The position numbers and the translations under genes were made by a program. 64,000 nt of DNA from Paralithodes platypus. Taxonomy: Eukaryota > Arthropoda > Malacostraca > Decapoda > Lithodidae. Every line of letters starts with the position of its first letter. Positions within the stretch are counted from its first letter, which is position 1. Below are positions 44,801-57,060 of this stretch, one piece after another. The DNA lies in the NCBI GenBank assembly GCA_032716605.1, contig CM064512.1:28706640-28770639 (forward strand), in the 5' to 3' direction. The notes below the pieces were generated by a model. It did not search any database, was not told where the DNA came from, and was given only the letters and a program-made list of their open reading frames with translations.

Positions 44801-45080
44801 CATCGACCATAATAATTGCTTTAAACACAAAAGTGCTGACATATTTGGATCAGATGGACCAGACAACATAGGTTAAGTTAAGTGGCATCTTGCAATGCTC
44901 TAGAGGTAAAATGAGCATGGTAGATATTTAGCATTAACCTCATCAGCCGGGCGCCATATTGGATTATGCGCAAAATTCCCGCCAGAAGTCAAGATAAATT
45001 TGTTTGCGATGTTTTTTTAAATCCTTATGTCCATACCTAACACCATGCCAAATTGCAAAAACTTGTCACCAAGTACACGA
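41809..45080 (+). mobile_element. Academ-like DNA transposon 2
   Basis: Inverted arms of about 135 bp: CGTGCACTTGGTGACAAGTT at 41809 and, reverse complemented, CGTGTACTTGGTGACAAGTT ending at 45080; both include GTTAGGTATGG and CATCGCAAACAAAT and finish near CCAATATGGC. A subterminal repeat of the arm recurs at 44728-44775. The interior codes for a relative of the 34776-38125 protein. This is a distinct family with different ends. Confidence 0.78.
42270..44690 (+). pseudogene. Academ-like transposon protein, second family, heavily broken
   Basis: Pieces in order: YSYQLTLSWLQVLKVQAY and TICYWTTFRDYLLINCRFV (to 42474); LCPWFFPFGHSNYARWMP and KFVVQRSEKKFS (42484-42720); GLYGQPEEKEVIELSKP (42750); LLYLVKEGTVVNPF (42920); the best frame 43537-44286 with EEAATRMLLHLFYAAEQ, RTVDTDVVVLAIYHF and SYTGCDVASAMFGIGQK, the XPG/FEN-like part; and 44299-44694 with SPSEWGWEWN and a cysteine-rich tail CKGNCKRHRAGLLCG. 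It parallels element 1 block by block but with a different nuclease subtype. At least five stops or frameshifts. Function inferred: transposition nuclease of an XPG-bearing DNA transposon. Confidence 0.68.
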
Positions 45081-45745
45081 TTTTGTTATATATAGCAATA
45101 TTCCAACCCTACTAGGGGGCTGCACACTTTACGAGTCAATAGGTTTGCCTGGAACGCCGCCATTAAAACAAGAGACTAAAACTGCACGTATGTGTGGAAC
45201 ACTCAGTCATAACATTTTCTGTATGTAAGTACGTAGACAGCACAACTGATCATGCTAATGCTACCACAGAAAGTGTAACATGCAGTCAGACAGTCAATAG
45301 CCAATCCTTCATTCCCGTTAAATAGGTAGGGAGGATTAGCAAGGACATTAGAAAGGGAACAATTATGACAAGGAGAGAATGAATATAATAAACACCTGCC
45401 AAAAGCAAGTACTCTAACATTCGGAACAACACACAGCATCCATTCACCAGGCCTCAATATCATTGGCTTCACCTCAGATGATATATACTTCCACAACAAA
45501 GTCTCTTCTCAACATCGGGGATGATGACCTTCCAGGTTTGTCAATTAAAAGGTTACAAATACCTTCATCTGTTCTTCCTAACAAGCTTCCTCCATTCATT
45601 CCTGTAACAACAATCTAATATAAAATGCGTGTTAATAGTTCATGCATCGACCATGAACCTCCCGACCGTGGTTCACCCTTATTGTTTTGGCTACAATCAT
45701 ACATTATATTGAGGATAGTGCTAGATAATTTCATTCGACACTGGA
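45081..45745. other. no recognisable feature
   Basis: Non-coding DNA beyond the right arm of transposon 2; nothing supported. Confidence 0.45.
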
Positions 45746-45747
45746 GC

Positions 45748-45935
45748 CAAGGCGGTCAAGTGGCAAGCACGCTCACAGGTGAATCGGCTTAACCTAGGTT
45801 TGATCCCAGCCAAAATGGACATATTTAGTGGGTGTGAAACTCAGGTGTCTGAAACAACTGCCAGCAGCCCCTTATCTGTATCCTCTTACTTTCTCTATCC
45901 AAGTTTCAAATCTAAAGGCAGATGTTGTGCATATG
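45748..45935 (+). mobile_element. probable tRNA-derived SINE
   Basis: GCCAAGGCGGTCAAGTGGCA followed by AACCTAGGTTTGATCCCAGC have the spacing and sequence of tRNA A and B boxes. The body runs to the poly-T of the next, opposite SINE. Only one copy is seen here. Confidence 0.5.
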
Positions 45936-46495
45936 TTTTTTTTTTTTTTTTTTTTTTTCTATATTCCAACTTACTTCCTCTCGGGCATAGGCTGAGAGCC
46001 TTAACATTCACCGCTTTACAATGAACAGTGAAGCCCGTGAGGTCTTGTTCCAGTCTAGGGAGTGAGAAATGTGAAGTACGTAGAGTACAACGAGCACCTG
46101 CCATCTTGCCTTCACATGAGGCACGGTGCTCACTCATGGCCCGAAATGACCCCATCTCTGAAGCCATCTCGTTCCCGTGCTTCACTGTCTCACCCCTACA
46201 CTCGGACTCTCACACTTACACACACACAACGCCACCTGTTGAGCAGATAACTCACCAGGCATTGCACCCCTATAGCATATTTTGAATATGGGAATATTCA
46301 TACAGTGCTATTTAATCAGGGAACAATGAGGGTATTTTATTGACGTTTCGGTGGGCTTGTGGTACTGCACTGATACTAGGTACAGCACAAATTCCATCCC
46401 AATAATATCTTCCCATTGATACATCGGGATTTGAACCCGGACCTTTGGATTACCAGGCCAGTGGCAAGACCACTCCACCACACCTCCCCTGTGCA
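45936..46495 (-). mobile_element. composite tRNA-headed SINE with poly(A), copy 2
   Basis: Nearly the same as 11821-12395: T run at 45937-45958 (the A tail on the minus strand), ~340-bp body, shared middle and tRNA-like head (TGGTGGAGTGGTC, GGTTCAAATCCC) ending near 46495. Differences are few, so both are young. Confidence 0.88.
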
Positions 46496-46698
46496 CAACA
46501 AAGTCTCTTGCTCTCGTGTTCCCGAATTTGATTCCTCTGAATTCTCAACTATATGGCTCTAAGTTTCCAGTCATTGCCATACTAAATATTTCTGTGCTGT
46601 TCTGTGCAGGGAAGAGCAAGGTTATGGTCTTCGAAAGGGGTGAAGCCACAGAGTGTGAGGTGAAGTCGAACGGTTAGGCTATGGAGATTGTCAGCTCA
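46496..46698. other. no recognisable feature
   Basis: Short spacer between the composite SINE and a TTAA MITE; no gene or repeat identified. Confidence 0.4.
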
Positions 46699-47176
46699 TT
46701 AACACCCAGGCCCCGGGGCCCGACATATGTCGAGTGAGAGAAAAGTGGCCTATCCCGCGGTGCCCGACAATAGTCGCAAGGGATGTTGAGCACATTATCG
46801 GCTCTGGGAGAGAGTCCACGCATTGGGAGGACGACAGGCGGGCTCTGACTGCTCGGCATGGACCGAGCGAGGTAACTGAGCTCCCCACCACAACCCTCCA
46901 CACCCCTGGCCTCGCGAGAACAAGGAAAAACTCAAGATATTACCGTATTTTAGGGTTTTTGCCCTCGTGTTGCAACATTGTTGCAAGAGAACCCGAGGTC
47001 GTACAAGGATGATTCAGGTGTCATTGGAAAGCTCTATTATCGCCCTTTCATGGATACATAATTGTATTACGCTCTGGCTCTTGTTTATGCATGAAAAAGA
47101 ACATGGAATGAAGCTCATTTAGGGAAAATATGCCCACCACACAGGTAGTAGAAATTACAAACATCCCCGTCCGTAA
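46699..47176 (-). mobile_element. piggyBac-type MITE, family B copy 2
   Basis: TTAA at 46699-46702 then CACCCAGGCCCCGGGG; far end CATCCCCGTCCG at 47164-47175 is the inverse of the start of copy 1 at 40815. It is truncated there and joins a LINE fragment directly. Confidence 0.75.
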
Positions 47177-47335
47177 GTATCTGGGCAATGTGCTGAGTAA
47201 AGATGGGAGTGTGGATGAAGAAGTGCGGGAGAGGGTGCAGCAGGGGAAGAGGGTTGTTGGAAAGCTGAAAGCAGTAACAATAAATAGGGTAGTCAGCATG
47301 GAAGTGAAGAAGTCCTTGCATGTCAGTGTGGTGAT
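47177..47335 (+). pseudogene. RTE-like LINE fragment
   Basis: Translation YLGNVLSKDGSVDEEVRERV and VSMEVKKSLHVSVV corresponds to the region after FADD in RTE-like RTs (compare FKYLGRMISRRGG at 29868). Cut on both sides by other repeats. Confidence 0.72.
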
Positions 47336-47347
47336 CCCGACATCTAG

Positions 47348-47715
47348 TATCAGTGCATTACCACAAAGCCCACCGAAATGCCAAAAAAATACCCTCATTG
47401 TTCCCTGATTAAATAACACTGTATGAATATTCCCATATTCAATATATGTTACAGGTGGACAATGCCTAGTGAGTTCACTGCTCAATAGGTGGTGTTCTGA
47501 GAGTTAGGGTCTGAGCCTGGAGGGTGAGACGGTGAAGCACTTGAGCGAAGCAACCGGCCGCTTCAGAGATGGAGCTGCTTCGAGCCATGATGGATGCTTC
47601 ACATGTCTCACTCCCCAGACTGGAACAAGACCTCACGGGCTTCACCGTGTTGAGCCGTGAAATGTACAGGCTCTTAGCCTATGCCCGAGAGGGAGTAGTT
47701 GGAATATAGAACAAA
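47348..47715 (+). mobile_element. composite SINE, 5'-truncated, copy 3
   Basis: Begins in the shared middle (CAGTGCATTACCACAAAGCC) and continues through the body (AGACTGGAACAAGACCTCAC, CTTAGCCTATGCCCGAGAGG) to TTGGAATATAGAAC plus an A run. Its body is more diverged than in copies 1 and 2. Confidence 0.82.
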
Positions 47716-47719
47716 AAAA

Positions 47720-48328
47720 TTGTTGTTCGTTGTGGGAAGTAGGGCACCAAAGATTTACAATGCGTTACTGCACAAACATACAAACATGAGCCAGAATGTT
47801 AAGCTTGTTATAGAGAGTAGGCAAGGCAAGTTTGGCATGTTTGCTGCAGGTTTGGGTTCCCTACCTGACAGCAGAGATTATTGGTATAAAAACCATGTAG
47901 TACTTGCTTGAATAGGTTGAAGGGACTGCAGTTTTTCGCAGAGAAGCTCCAGTCCTGACGTTATTCTTTACTTGCAATGTGCTGGCTTAATAATCCAATA
48001 GGGTTGACAGCCGCTGAAGTCCTATTTTAATTAACAAGCTTTAGATTACAGAAATGAGAGGGCAGCAACGGTGAATTTATTATACAACACTATTATGGGC
48101 CACCATTATTTGGAGTTTGTTGATGGTACTTGTAATCTATATATGATTCTATTTCTTTGTTTGGGTGAATGGGAATGACATCTATTTTGAAAGTGTTACT
48201 TGCGACTGAGTTTTTCAGTGTATAATTAATTATTGATTAATTAATACCTTCAATAAGATGGTGTTATGCTATTTGTATATCTTTTTAACACCTAGTGTTT
48301 TTATTCAGTTTAAATAAGACTTCCTTCA
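47720..48328. other. no recognisable feature
   Basis: AT-rich spacer before the piggyBac left end; nothing supported. Confidence 0.45.
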
Positions 48329-48659
48329 TTAACACTCAAAGAGTGGGTGGTAAGGTTTTTTACACCGAGCCGCACAGCGGGCATAATCCCGAAATATTCG
48401 CTCACTTTCACTCGTCCTAGCGCCGTAACTATAGCTCCGAGGCGAACGAAACTGGTTTTTTTGGGGGGAACGAGCAACTCTTTGTCTCCCCATAGAAGTC
48501 TATTCAGTATGTTGGAGTGAGTGTGAAGGGAGGGAACAAGTGAAGAAGAGGAGGTACTTTTCTGGTCATTTCCCGCGCGCGTTCGGATGCGTTCGCCATG
48601 GCCTGACTTCGTTCTCCTGCGCCTCGACTTTGACTGTCTATTCCTTGTTTATTGTATTA

Positions 48660-48671
48660 TCCTCGTTTCTG

Positions 48672-48726
<55 letters not shown>

Positions 48727-48792
48727 TCACCCGTATTATCTTTATTATTTTCATTTATCCCTCTATTCCTTCATTATCTGTACTTATTCTCC

Positions 48793-48824
<32 letters not shown>

Positions 48825-49302
48825 TCCTCACCCGTATTTTCTCTTATCCCTCTATTCCTTCGTTATCTGTACTTATTCTCCGTGTTTCTCTCTCTCTCTC
48901 TCTCTCTCTCTTGTTCTCCCTCTCGCGCGCTCTCTCTCTCACCCGTATTTTCTTTTATCCCTCTATTCCTTCGTTATCTGTACTTATTCTCCTTGTTTCT
49001 CTCTCTCTCTCTCTTGTTCTCCCTCTCGTGCGCTCTCTCTCTCTTGTTCTCCCTCTCGCGCGCTCTCTCTCTCTCTTGTTCTCCCTCTCGCGCACTCTCG
49101 CTCTCTCTTGTTGTCCCTCTCGCGTGCTGTCTCTCTCTCTTCCTCACCCGTATTTTCTCTTATCCCTCTATTCCTTCGTTATCTGTACTTATTCTCCTTG
49201 TTTCTCTCTCTCTTGTTCTCCCTCTCGCGCGCTGTCTCTCTCTCTTCCTCACCCGTATTTTCTTTTATCCCTCTATTCCTTCGTTATCTGTACTTATTCT
49301 CC

Positions 49303-49368
<66 letters not shown>

Positions 49369-49372
49369 CGCC
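48660..49372. repeat. TC microsatellite and ~100-130-bp minisatellite
   Basis: (TC)n runs at 48675-48722, 48798-48822 and 49310-49364 alternate with repeated blocks TTCCTCACCCGTATTTTCT, TCCCTCTATTCCTTCGTTAT and TTGTTCTCCCTCTCGCGCGC. Because TC and these blocks lack stop codons, all three plus-strand frames are open for about 750 bp. They are not genes. Confidence 0.9.
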
Positions 49373-49815
49373 TTATTTGCAGGAAATATTGTTTGTTTAT
49401 ATAAAATATTATTTCAACACGTTTCCAAAATCACCCAAAGGGGTAGTGTTGTCGACTAATTTTTTTTTTTGTGGTGTTCCCAGGAGGTGTAATCCACATT
49501 TTTTGGGTGATTGAGGTAGGCAAAAGGCAGTTATGTGATTGAGGTAGGCAAAAGGCAGAACTGCCTATAGCGAGTGTATGAATGTATGTATGAATGAATG
49601 ACATGGATGTATGAGGTGGACCAAGAACCAGATGGATGGATGAGATTCGAAACTTATGGATGTAATGGGTGATGTTGCTGATGATGATGAATGCACTTGT
49701 ATTTGGGTAGTGTGCACCATATGAATGATTGAATGACATGAATTCATGAGGTACTTTGAAATAGATGAATGAATGATTGAATGAAGTTATGAATAATTGG
49801 CAAGAAGGGAGGAGG

Positions 49816-52042
49816 TTAGAAGTGTTCCACTGTGTGGTACACGGTGTAGCAAGGAATAGGACAGAGTCCCACATCACACCGACTACACTTGGACGCGACT
49901 TCCCTCCTATGGCGGGGCCTCCTTGTCGTGTGACTGCAGACGTGGCACACCTTCTTTCCGGCCACCCGGCCAGCAACAAGTTGTGTAGGGTTGGGAGGTA
50001 CAGTCACAAGCCTGTGGGTCGCGAGGTAGTCCCGGCACTCAAGGCGGCTGGGCAAATCCACGATCGCCCTCGGAACTGGTGCCGCACGTGTGGTTCCGTG
50101 CTTACGGAGGATGGCCTCGATGATGTCCTTGGAGAACAGCCTAACAGAGCTCTTCTTTCCTGTGTGCGTCATCCACAGGTTGTATGCGTTGAGGACAGTG
50201 ACATCAAGAAGATGGAGTACGACCTTCTTGTACCATTTACAGGTCTTCCTAAGGCAGTCAACAGGAGATCTGCATATCACTCTTGTCCACCAACCGCATG
50301 TTCACGTTATACTCCAGGACAGCGTCAGGTTTGGAGATAACAACTACAGTCCTGTTGCCTGTGACACGGTCCTACTGGTATCTCCTCTTCCCGCTATCTC
50401 GCAATGCGGACTTGTGTTAGGTGGAGAGGACATTGACTGGCTTTGTGTCGTGCCAACAAATAGCCAGTATGTTCTCACTGCTGCTCTTCTTCCGGAAGAT
50501 GTCTCCTTTCTGCGTCTTCTCAAACCGGGGCCAGTGTTTCCGGTTTGACCTAACAGTTCCACAGCTTCCCGTTCTCCCTGTAAGGAGATATCTGGCAAGG
50601 AGAGGAGAGGTGTAGAAGTTGTCAGTGAACAGGATACGGTTGTCATCTAGATACGGCTCCATCAGTGTCTTGACAACCGACCTTGAAAGACCCAAAGGGT
50701 CGTTCGGAATGTCCACATCAGTAGCGGTATATATGATAAGATCCAGCACGTATCCTGTCTCGCAGTCACACAGTACAAGGAATTTGATCCCGAAGCGGTG
50801 ACGCTTCGACGGAATGTACTGGCGGAAAGAGAGACGTCCACGGAAGAGGACCAAGGACTCATCGATCACGACATTCTGGAAAGGTTTGAAAAACCGGCGA
50901 TACCTGTAGAGGAGGGAGTTCAGGAATGGCCGTATTTTCCAGATCTTGTCGGCTCCGTGTGGCGCAGTGTTATCCACAAAGTGCAAGCACTTCAGAATTT
51001 GCCTATACTGGTCCCTTGGCATGTAGGTGTTGAACACTGGCGATGCTATGATGTCATGCATAACCCAATAATCTAACATGTTGTGTTTCTTTATGTGGGG
51101 CATGAGCATGGTGAGGGCCAAAAACACGAGGAGTTCGCCGATGTCAATGGGTGTCCATCTCTGCATGTGGGGCGACCTCATTTCATCGGCGTGCTGGCGA
51201 CCATACCGGTTTGTCTCTGTGACAATGTCCCCGAGCAATTGGTCATCAAAAAATGCCCGGAAGTAGTCGTAAGGGGTGTCATTCTCCGAGCAGGGAAAGG
51301 CAGGCTGGAAGCCATTCGGTGCCTTGTCAAAGAGGGGTGGATGACCAGGCATATCCCGAGGCAGGCAGGCCTGCCACTGAAAGAAAGGTGGTGGTACCGG
51401 ACTCCTGGCCCCTCCTGGGGGACCTACTGGGGGACCTCCTGGGGCACCTCCAGGTGTACCTCTTCGGGCACCTCCTGGGGCACCTCCTGGGGCACCTCCT
51501 GGTGCACCTCCTCGGGCACCTCCTGGTGCACCTCCTCTGGCCCCTCCCCGGGCACCTCGCTGTGGCTGTCCCTGCTGTGGCTGTCCCTGCTGTGGCTGTG
51601 GCTGTCCCTGATGTGGCTGTGCCTGCTGTGGCTGTGGCTGTCCCTCCTGTGGCTGTGCCTGCTGTGGCTGTGCCTGCTGTGGCTGTCCCTGCTGTGGCTG
51701 TGCCTGCCCGTCACCAGAGTCGCTTCCTGGCAGTGGCGATATCCTGGCTTCCAGCGAATCGGGAGAGCTTGGGCCGGCATCGCTTTCCTCCAAATCCAGC
51801 CGACACCTGGTCACCCTCGTCCGCGCCATCTCCGGTGGCATTGCCAACATGGGGGGATGAGCATCTGCAGCTGGTGTAGAGGTCGCTGGACCAGCTTGTG
51901 CATGGGCGGGGGTAGTTGGCATCTGGTCTACCCCCGAGATATTGGCGAGCGAAATCACTGGACACGGCGGCTCGCTGCCTGGATGGGGGGGCTGGCTGGG
52001 GGGTCAATGACCTGGTCCGTTTTGCCGGTCTGGCACTGTTGC
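49816..52042 (-). pseudogene. piggyBac transposase, exon 2
   Basis: The exon probably begins at 52042 after a TTTTTCATAG acceptor. The main frame (51958-50417) has a low-complexity head, then the transposase domain: PAFPCSENDTPYDYFRAFF, MLDYWVMHDIIASPVFN, VIDESLVLFRGRLSFRQY with the first catalytic Asp (residue 366), ILFTDNFYTSPLLARYL with the second (446). It stops with TAA at 50417 where the chain should go on; after another stop near 50374 the same frame gives NMRLVDKSDMQ with the third Asp, then a frameshift near 50265 leads to WYKKVVLHLLDVTVLNAYNL and a cysteine-rich end (CHVCSHTT, CSRCDVGLCPIPC) finishing at 49816. The enzyme excises and inserts at TTAA in the nucleus. The exon start reads in a different frame from the domain, so a frameshift also lies between about 51990 and 51870, perhaps at a C7 run. 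Confidence 0.88.
51415..51712 (-). repeat. in-frame Gln/Pro and Gly/Ala/Pro repeat in the transposase
   Basis: Within the transposase head, tandem QPQQGQPQQAQ units (residues about 85-135) change to GGAPGGARGGAP units (135-185). At DNA level this is CTGTGGCTGTCC- and GGGGCACCTCCT-type repeats. Such an expansion is not a usual piggyBac feature. Confidence 0.88.
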
Positions 52043-52119
52043 CTATGAAAAATGTGGGAATGGTATTTCGTATGAGGGATGTGCAGACTCCAACTTAATA
52101 ACTGTAAGACATGATTTAT

Positions 52120-52900
52120 TTGAAAAAGAGAGAGAGAGAGAGAGAGTGTCGTGATAATATAACTATTTTACATATGTATCATATATATGATAAAATAATA
52201 TATACGGTACATATGTTCCCCACAATCATATAATGCCAAGCACAAATATTCAATCTTTCGTTGTTTGTATTACCGTAAGAAATATACCGAACGCCTGAAA
52301 TAATACGCAAATAAAATGCTTGCAATCAAACTCTCAATCAATTTCAAGGTCACATGCAATTATAAAAAGGTATATTGTAGACCACAATCTTCGCCAAGCC
52401 AGATTCTTGCTTGTATTATCGTGAGAAATGTACCGTACACCCTGGTTATCGTGAGAAATGTACCGAACGCCTGAAATAATAGCTATAAAATGCTTGCAAT
52501 CAAACTCTCAAGCAATTTCAAGGTCACATGCAATTATAAAAAGGTATGTTGTAGACCACAGTCTTCGCCAAGCTTCGTTGTTGCTTGTATTATCGTGAAA
52601 AATGTACCGTACACCCTGGTTATCGTGAGAAATGTACCGAACGCCTGAAATAATAGCTATAAAATGCTTGCAATCAAACTTTCAAGCAATTCCAAGGTCA
52701 CATGCAATTATAAAATCTTCGCCAAGCTTCGTTGTTGCTTGTATTATCGTGAGAAATGTACCGTACACCCTGGTTATCGTGAGAAATGTACCGAATGCCT
52801 GAAATAATAGAAATAAAATGCTTGCAATCAAAAATTTCAAGCAATTTCAAGGTCACATGCAATTATAAATGTATAGGTAGACCCAGAGAGGAAGAGAGAG
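52120..52900. repeat. intronic ~173-bp satellite block, left
   Basis: About four tandem units of some 173 bp with GAGAAATGTACCGTACACCC, ATAAAATGCTTGCAATCAAA and CAAGGTCACATGCAATTATA; each unit has an internal duplication of TATCGTGAGAAATGTACCG. It is preceded by GTGTCGTGATAATATAAC at 52146. The same order recurs at 55490-56520. Confidence 0.88.
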
Positions 52901-52984
52901 CTACATAGAGCTACATAGAGCTACATAGATACACAGACCACACAGACCTCATGGTCCTTACTAGGCAGTCTGGCCTTACAAACT

Positions 52985-53020
52985 ATATATGTATATATGC
53001 ATATATATATATATATATAT

Positions 53021-53061
<41 letters not shown>

Positions 53062-53175
53062 CACCGGTACATACATATACACACATACACACACACACAC
53101 ACACACATACATACATACACACATACATACATATATATACAGTATATATATACATACTGTACTGTGCACACACAT
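52985..53175. repeat. TA and CA microsatellites
   Basis: (TA)n at 53000-53055 interrupted once, then (CA)n at 53087-53106 and ATAC repeats to 53170. Open frames of Tyr/Ile/His are artefacts of the repeat. Confidence 0.9.
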
Positions 53176-53189
53176 ACACATACATACAT

Positions 53190-55082
53190 TTTTTTTTTTT
53201 TTATATCACCCCAGCCCTCTGCAGATAGAGGTCAAGCCTTCCCTTGAAAGCGTTTATTGTGTCGCTCTCCACCACTCTCGCTGGTAGTTTATTCCACTCT
53301 GTTGCCACACTGTAGGTGAAGAAACTCTTTGTGACATCTAGGGTTCACATTCATTCCATTTCCGCGAGTTTGATTAGTATTGTTTAATGTGAATAGTGCA
53401 TTTACATCGACTTTGTCGAAACCTTTTAGTATCTTAAAGCACTCAATAAGCTGACCCCTCAACCTCCTCTTTTTTAATGAGAACAGGTTCAATCGTTTAA
53501 GTCTTTCTTCATATGGTTTATTTCTTAATGAGGGTATCATCTTCGTCGCTCTACGCTGTACTGACTCGAGTCTTACAATGTCCTTGATCAGATAAGGTGA
53601 CCAGAACTGCACACCATATTCAAGGTGGGGCCTCACCATACTTTTGAACAGTGGCACTATTACGTTTTCATGTTTATATGTAAATTTTCGTCTAATAAAG
53701 CCCAATGCTATGTTTGCCTTATTTGCAGCTGCTATACATTGGTCGGAAGTTTTTAGGTTTTCAGATATTAGTACCCCTAGGTCTTTTACTATCGTTGCGG
53801 TTTTTATTTGTTTGCCATTCATTTCGTATTTGTATTTCATATGTCTGCTACCAACCTGCAGCACCTGACATTTATCGACATTGAAGGGCATCTGCCATTT
53901 TTTCGACCACTCTGATATCTTGTTTAAATCAGATTGCAACGCATTTCTATCATCTTCGTTCAGGACTGTATTTCCTATTTTTGTATCGTCGGCGAATTTG
54001 GAAATGGTGTTGTTTACCTCTACATCAATATCGTTAATGTAAATGAGAAACAGGACCGGTCCAAGGACTGAACCCTGTGGAACTCCACTAGTGACAGGCT
54101 CCCACTCCGATTCCACTCCATTTATCACCACTCTCTGTCTTCTGTCTGTAAGCCAATTTTTTATCCAAGAATGAATTTCACCTTTGATACCTATCCTCTC
54201 CAGTTTAGCCAATAGTTTTCGGTGAGGCACCTTGTCGAAAGCTTTTTGAAAGTCCAAGAAGATTATATCTAGTGATTTCGTCATGTCGTTATATGTGAAT
54301 AGTTTGTTATAAAATTCAATCAAATTTGTTAGGCATGACTTATTTGATCTAAAGCCGTGTTGACTATTTTTGATTAGGTTGTTTGATTCGAGGTAATCTA
54401 CTATCTTATCTCTAAGGATTTTTTCCATGAGTTTTCCTACAATTGAAGTTAGACTAATGGGTCTGTAATTACTCGCTTTGGCCTTGCTACCCTTCTTGTA
54501 TATCGGCGTAATGTTCGCATCTTTCCAATCACTCGGTACAATCCCCTGTAGCAATGATAAGTTAAATAGTTGTGTCAGGGGTTTTGCTATTTCGTCCTTA
54601 ACATTCTTAATTATTTTCGGGTGGAGCATGTCGGGTCCCGGGGTCTTATTTACATTTAAATTACTCAATTTGCTTTGTACTTCGCTAACACTGATGGTGA
54701 AATCTCCTATCACATGAGTTGAGGTGTTATTTTCAGGGGTATGATCGATAATTTCTTCTGTGAAAACTGAGCCAAAATATTTGTTGAGCAGATTTGCCGT
54801 GTTTGTGTCACCTGTTATTGTCTGGCCATCTTCTATTAGCGGTCCGATTCCGCTTTTGATCTGTTTATTTTTATTTATGTAACTGTAGAATTTTTGTGGG
54901 TTTGTGGCACTTTCTCTGGCAATAGTCATTTAGTAATTTTGTTTGTTCGCCCTAACTATTTTTTTCACTTCCCTTCTACTATTTTTGTACAAGTTTTTAA
55001 TTACTTCAGTGTTTGTGTTATTTTTTACAAGTTTGTGGAGTTGATTCCTTTTCCTTATTGCCTTGCCAATGTATCTACTGTA

Positions 55083-55085
<3 letters not shown>
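53190..55085 (-). mobile_element. CR1-like LINE, second family, with A tail
   Basis: 5'-truncated copy sitting in the piggyBac intron. Its 3' end on the minus strand is GGGGTGATATAAAAAAAAAAA. It differs from the 11041/57640 family in sequence (about half of the protein residues) but keeps the same domain order. Left of it is a TA/CA array and right of it a GA array. Confidence 0.85.
53252..54929 (-). pseudogene. CR1-like ORF2 reverse transcriptase (long open frame)
   Basis: 546 codons are open from 54929 to 53289. Order: pre-RT with NVNKTPGPDMLHPKIIKN (93-110), RT with YRPISLTSIVGKLMEKIL, HGFRSNKSCLTNLIEF, LDFQKAFDKVPH (Asp 226), SGVPQGSVLGP (281-291), FADDTKIGN (Asp 314, Asp 315), then the C-terminal domain with MVRPHLEYGVQFWSPYL and RRATKMIPSLRNKPYEERL. 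A one-base loss at about 53330 shifts the last ~30 residues (TEWNKLPARVVESDTINAFK lies in the other frame to about 53200). Upstream, TAA precedes the first ATG, and the residues before it are in another frame. RT itself looks complete, so decay is recent. Endonuclease is missing through truncation. Confidence 0.9.
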
Positions 55086-55133
<48 letters not shown>

Positions 55134-55135
55134 GA
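55086..55135. repeat. GA microsatellite
   Basis: (GA)n of about 20 units with a small AAAG/GGAGGA end, adjoining the truncated LINE 5' end. Confidence 0.9.
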
Positions 55136-55489
55136 GGAGGAAGAGGTCAAGGACATCTGTTTGGTGTGATTTTGCCTGGGGGTAACATTAGATAGGGATT
55201 ATATACAGACAAAGAGAGTTTTTGAGAGACCGAGAGAGTCGCGATATACGGAGGATTGTAATGTATCATATTAAATTATGATACGGACGATGTTCTATCC
55301 ATATGATAAGCAAATTTTCTTGGGGATTACGTAAGAAATTAGGAACGCCTAAAAAAATGCTTGCAATCAAATTTCAATATTGTTATTTTTTACCTTTATG
55401 GTTATATTTTTAGATAAATTTATACCAAATATTAAACTTCGTGTTGCTTGTTATTACCGTACTGTTATATACGCAAACAATGCTTGCAA

Positions 55490-56520
<1,031 letters not shown>

Positions 56521-56530
56521 TTGTACTTAC

Positions 56531-56861
56531 CAACACCCACACCAGTATGTTCTTCGTCAGGAACGTCTCCATCTTGCTCAACGTCCTCTGCAGCATCACC
56601 CTCAACATTTGCGGCACGCAAATTATGCCTGGGGTGAAAGCCTATGATCGGCATATCTTCGTCTTCCGAGTCTTCCTCACTATCACCACTATTATCCAGA
56701 CCTTCCATGGTGTCATTCAACAGCCTATTAGAAAGTTCTGAAGAGTTCATCATGATATCTAGGTCCTGGGCGGTGAGCGGGGCCTGATGAGTAGGGTAGC
56801 GCGACGCACTAGGGGTGGCAGCCACCGAATCGGACACGGGCAAACCTTGACCTTCCATCAC
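56531..56861 (-). pseudogene. piggyBac transposase, exon 1 (acidic N-terminus)
   Basis: A frame from ATG 56858 codes for a serine/acid-rich N-terminus (EDSEDEDMPIIGFHPRHN, MNSSELSNRLLNDT), typical for piggyBac transposases. It is followed at 56530 by a GTAAGT splice donor. Exon phase fits: joined to an acceptor at 52042 the reading enters NSARPAKRTRS, a plausible continuation. The frame past the donor runs out quickly. The exon itself shows no break; the gene is counted as a pseudogene because of exon 2. Confidence 0.7.
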
Positions 56862-57060
56862 GGCTGCTTGAGGGTTACTGAGTCATGGTCATGCAGTGGG
56901 GATATGTGGGTGGGACCTTTTAGTACACCGCCTGACCACCAGGTTTCGCTTTCCACTTAAATTAGGGCGGGAATTAGCCCACGGACTTAAGCCGGGTCCC
57001 GCCACATAGTCCAATTTTTTCGATACAGACTTAAGTCGGGCCCCGCTAAACAAGGGTTAA

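Noticed and set aside
45895..46185. Small protein gene (MKHGNEMASEMGSFRAM type)
   Set aside because: It lies in the body of a SINE that occurs three times here and reads into the poly(A) tail.
48540..49514. Long overlapping open frames of 250-324 codons
   Set aside because: They come from TC-rich repeats that lack stop codons in all three frames; composition is Leu/Ser only.
51083..52048. 321-codon plus-strand frame opposite the piggyBac transposase
   Set aside because: Antisense shadow of the Gln/Gly repeat; no known domain, while the minus strand has clear transposase motifs.
52921..53287. Tyr/Ile/His-rich open frames on both strands
   Set aside because: Products of TA and CA microsatellites.
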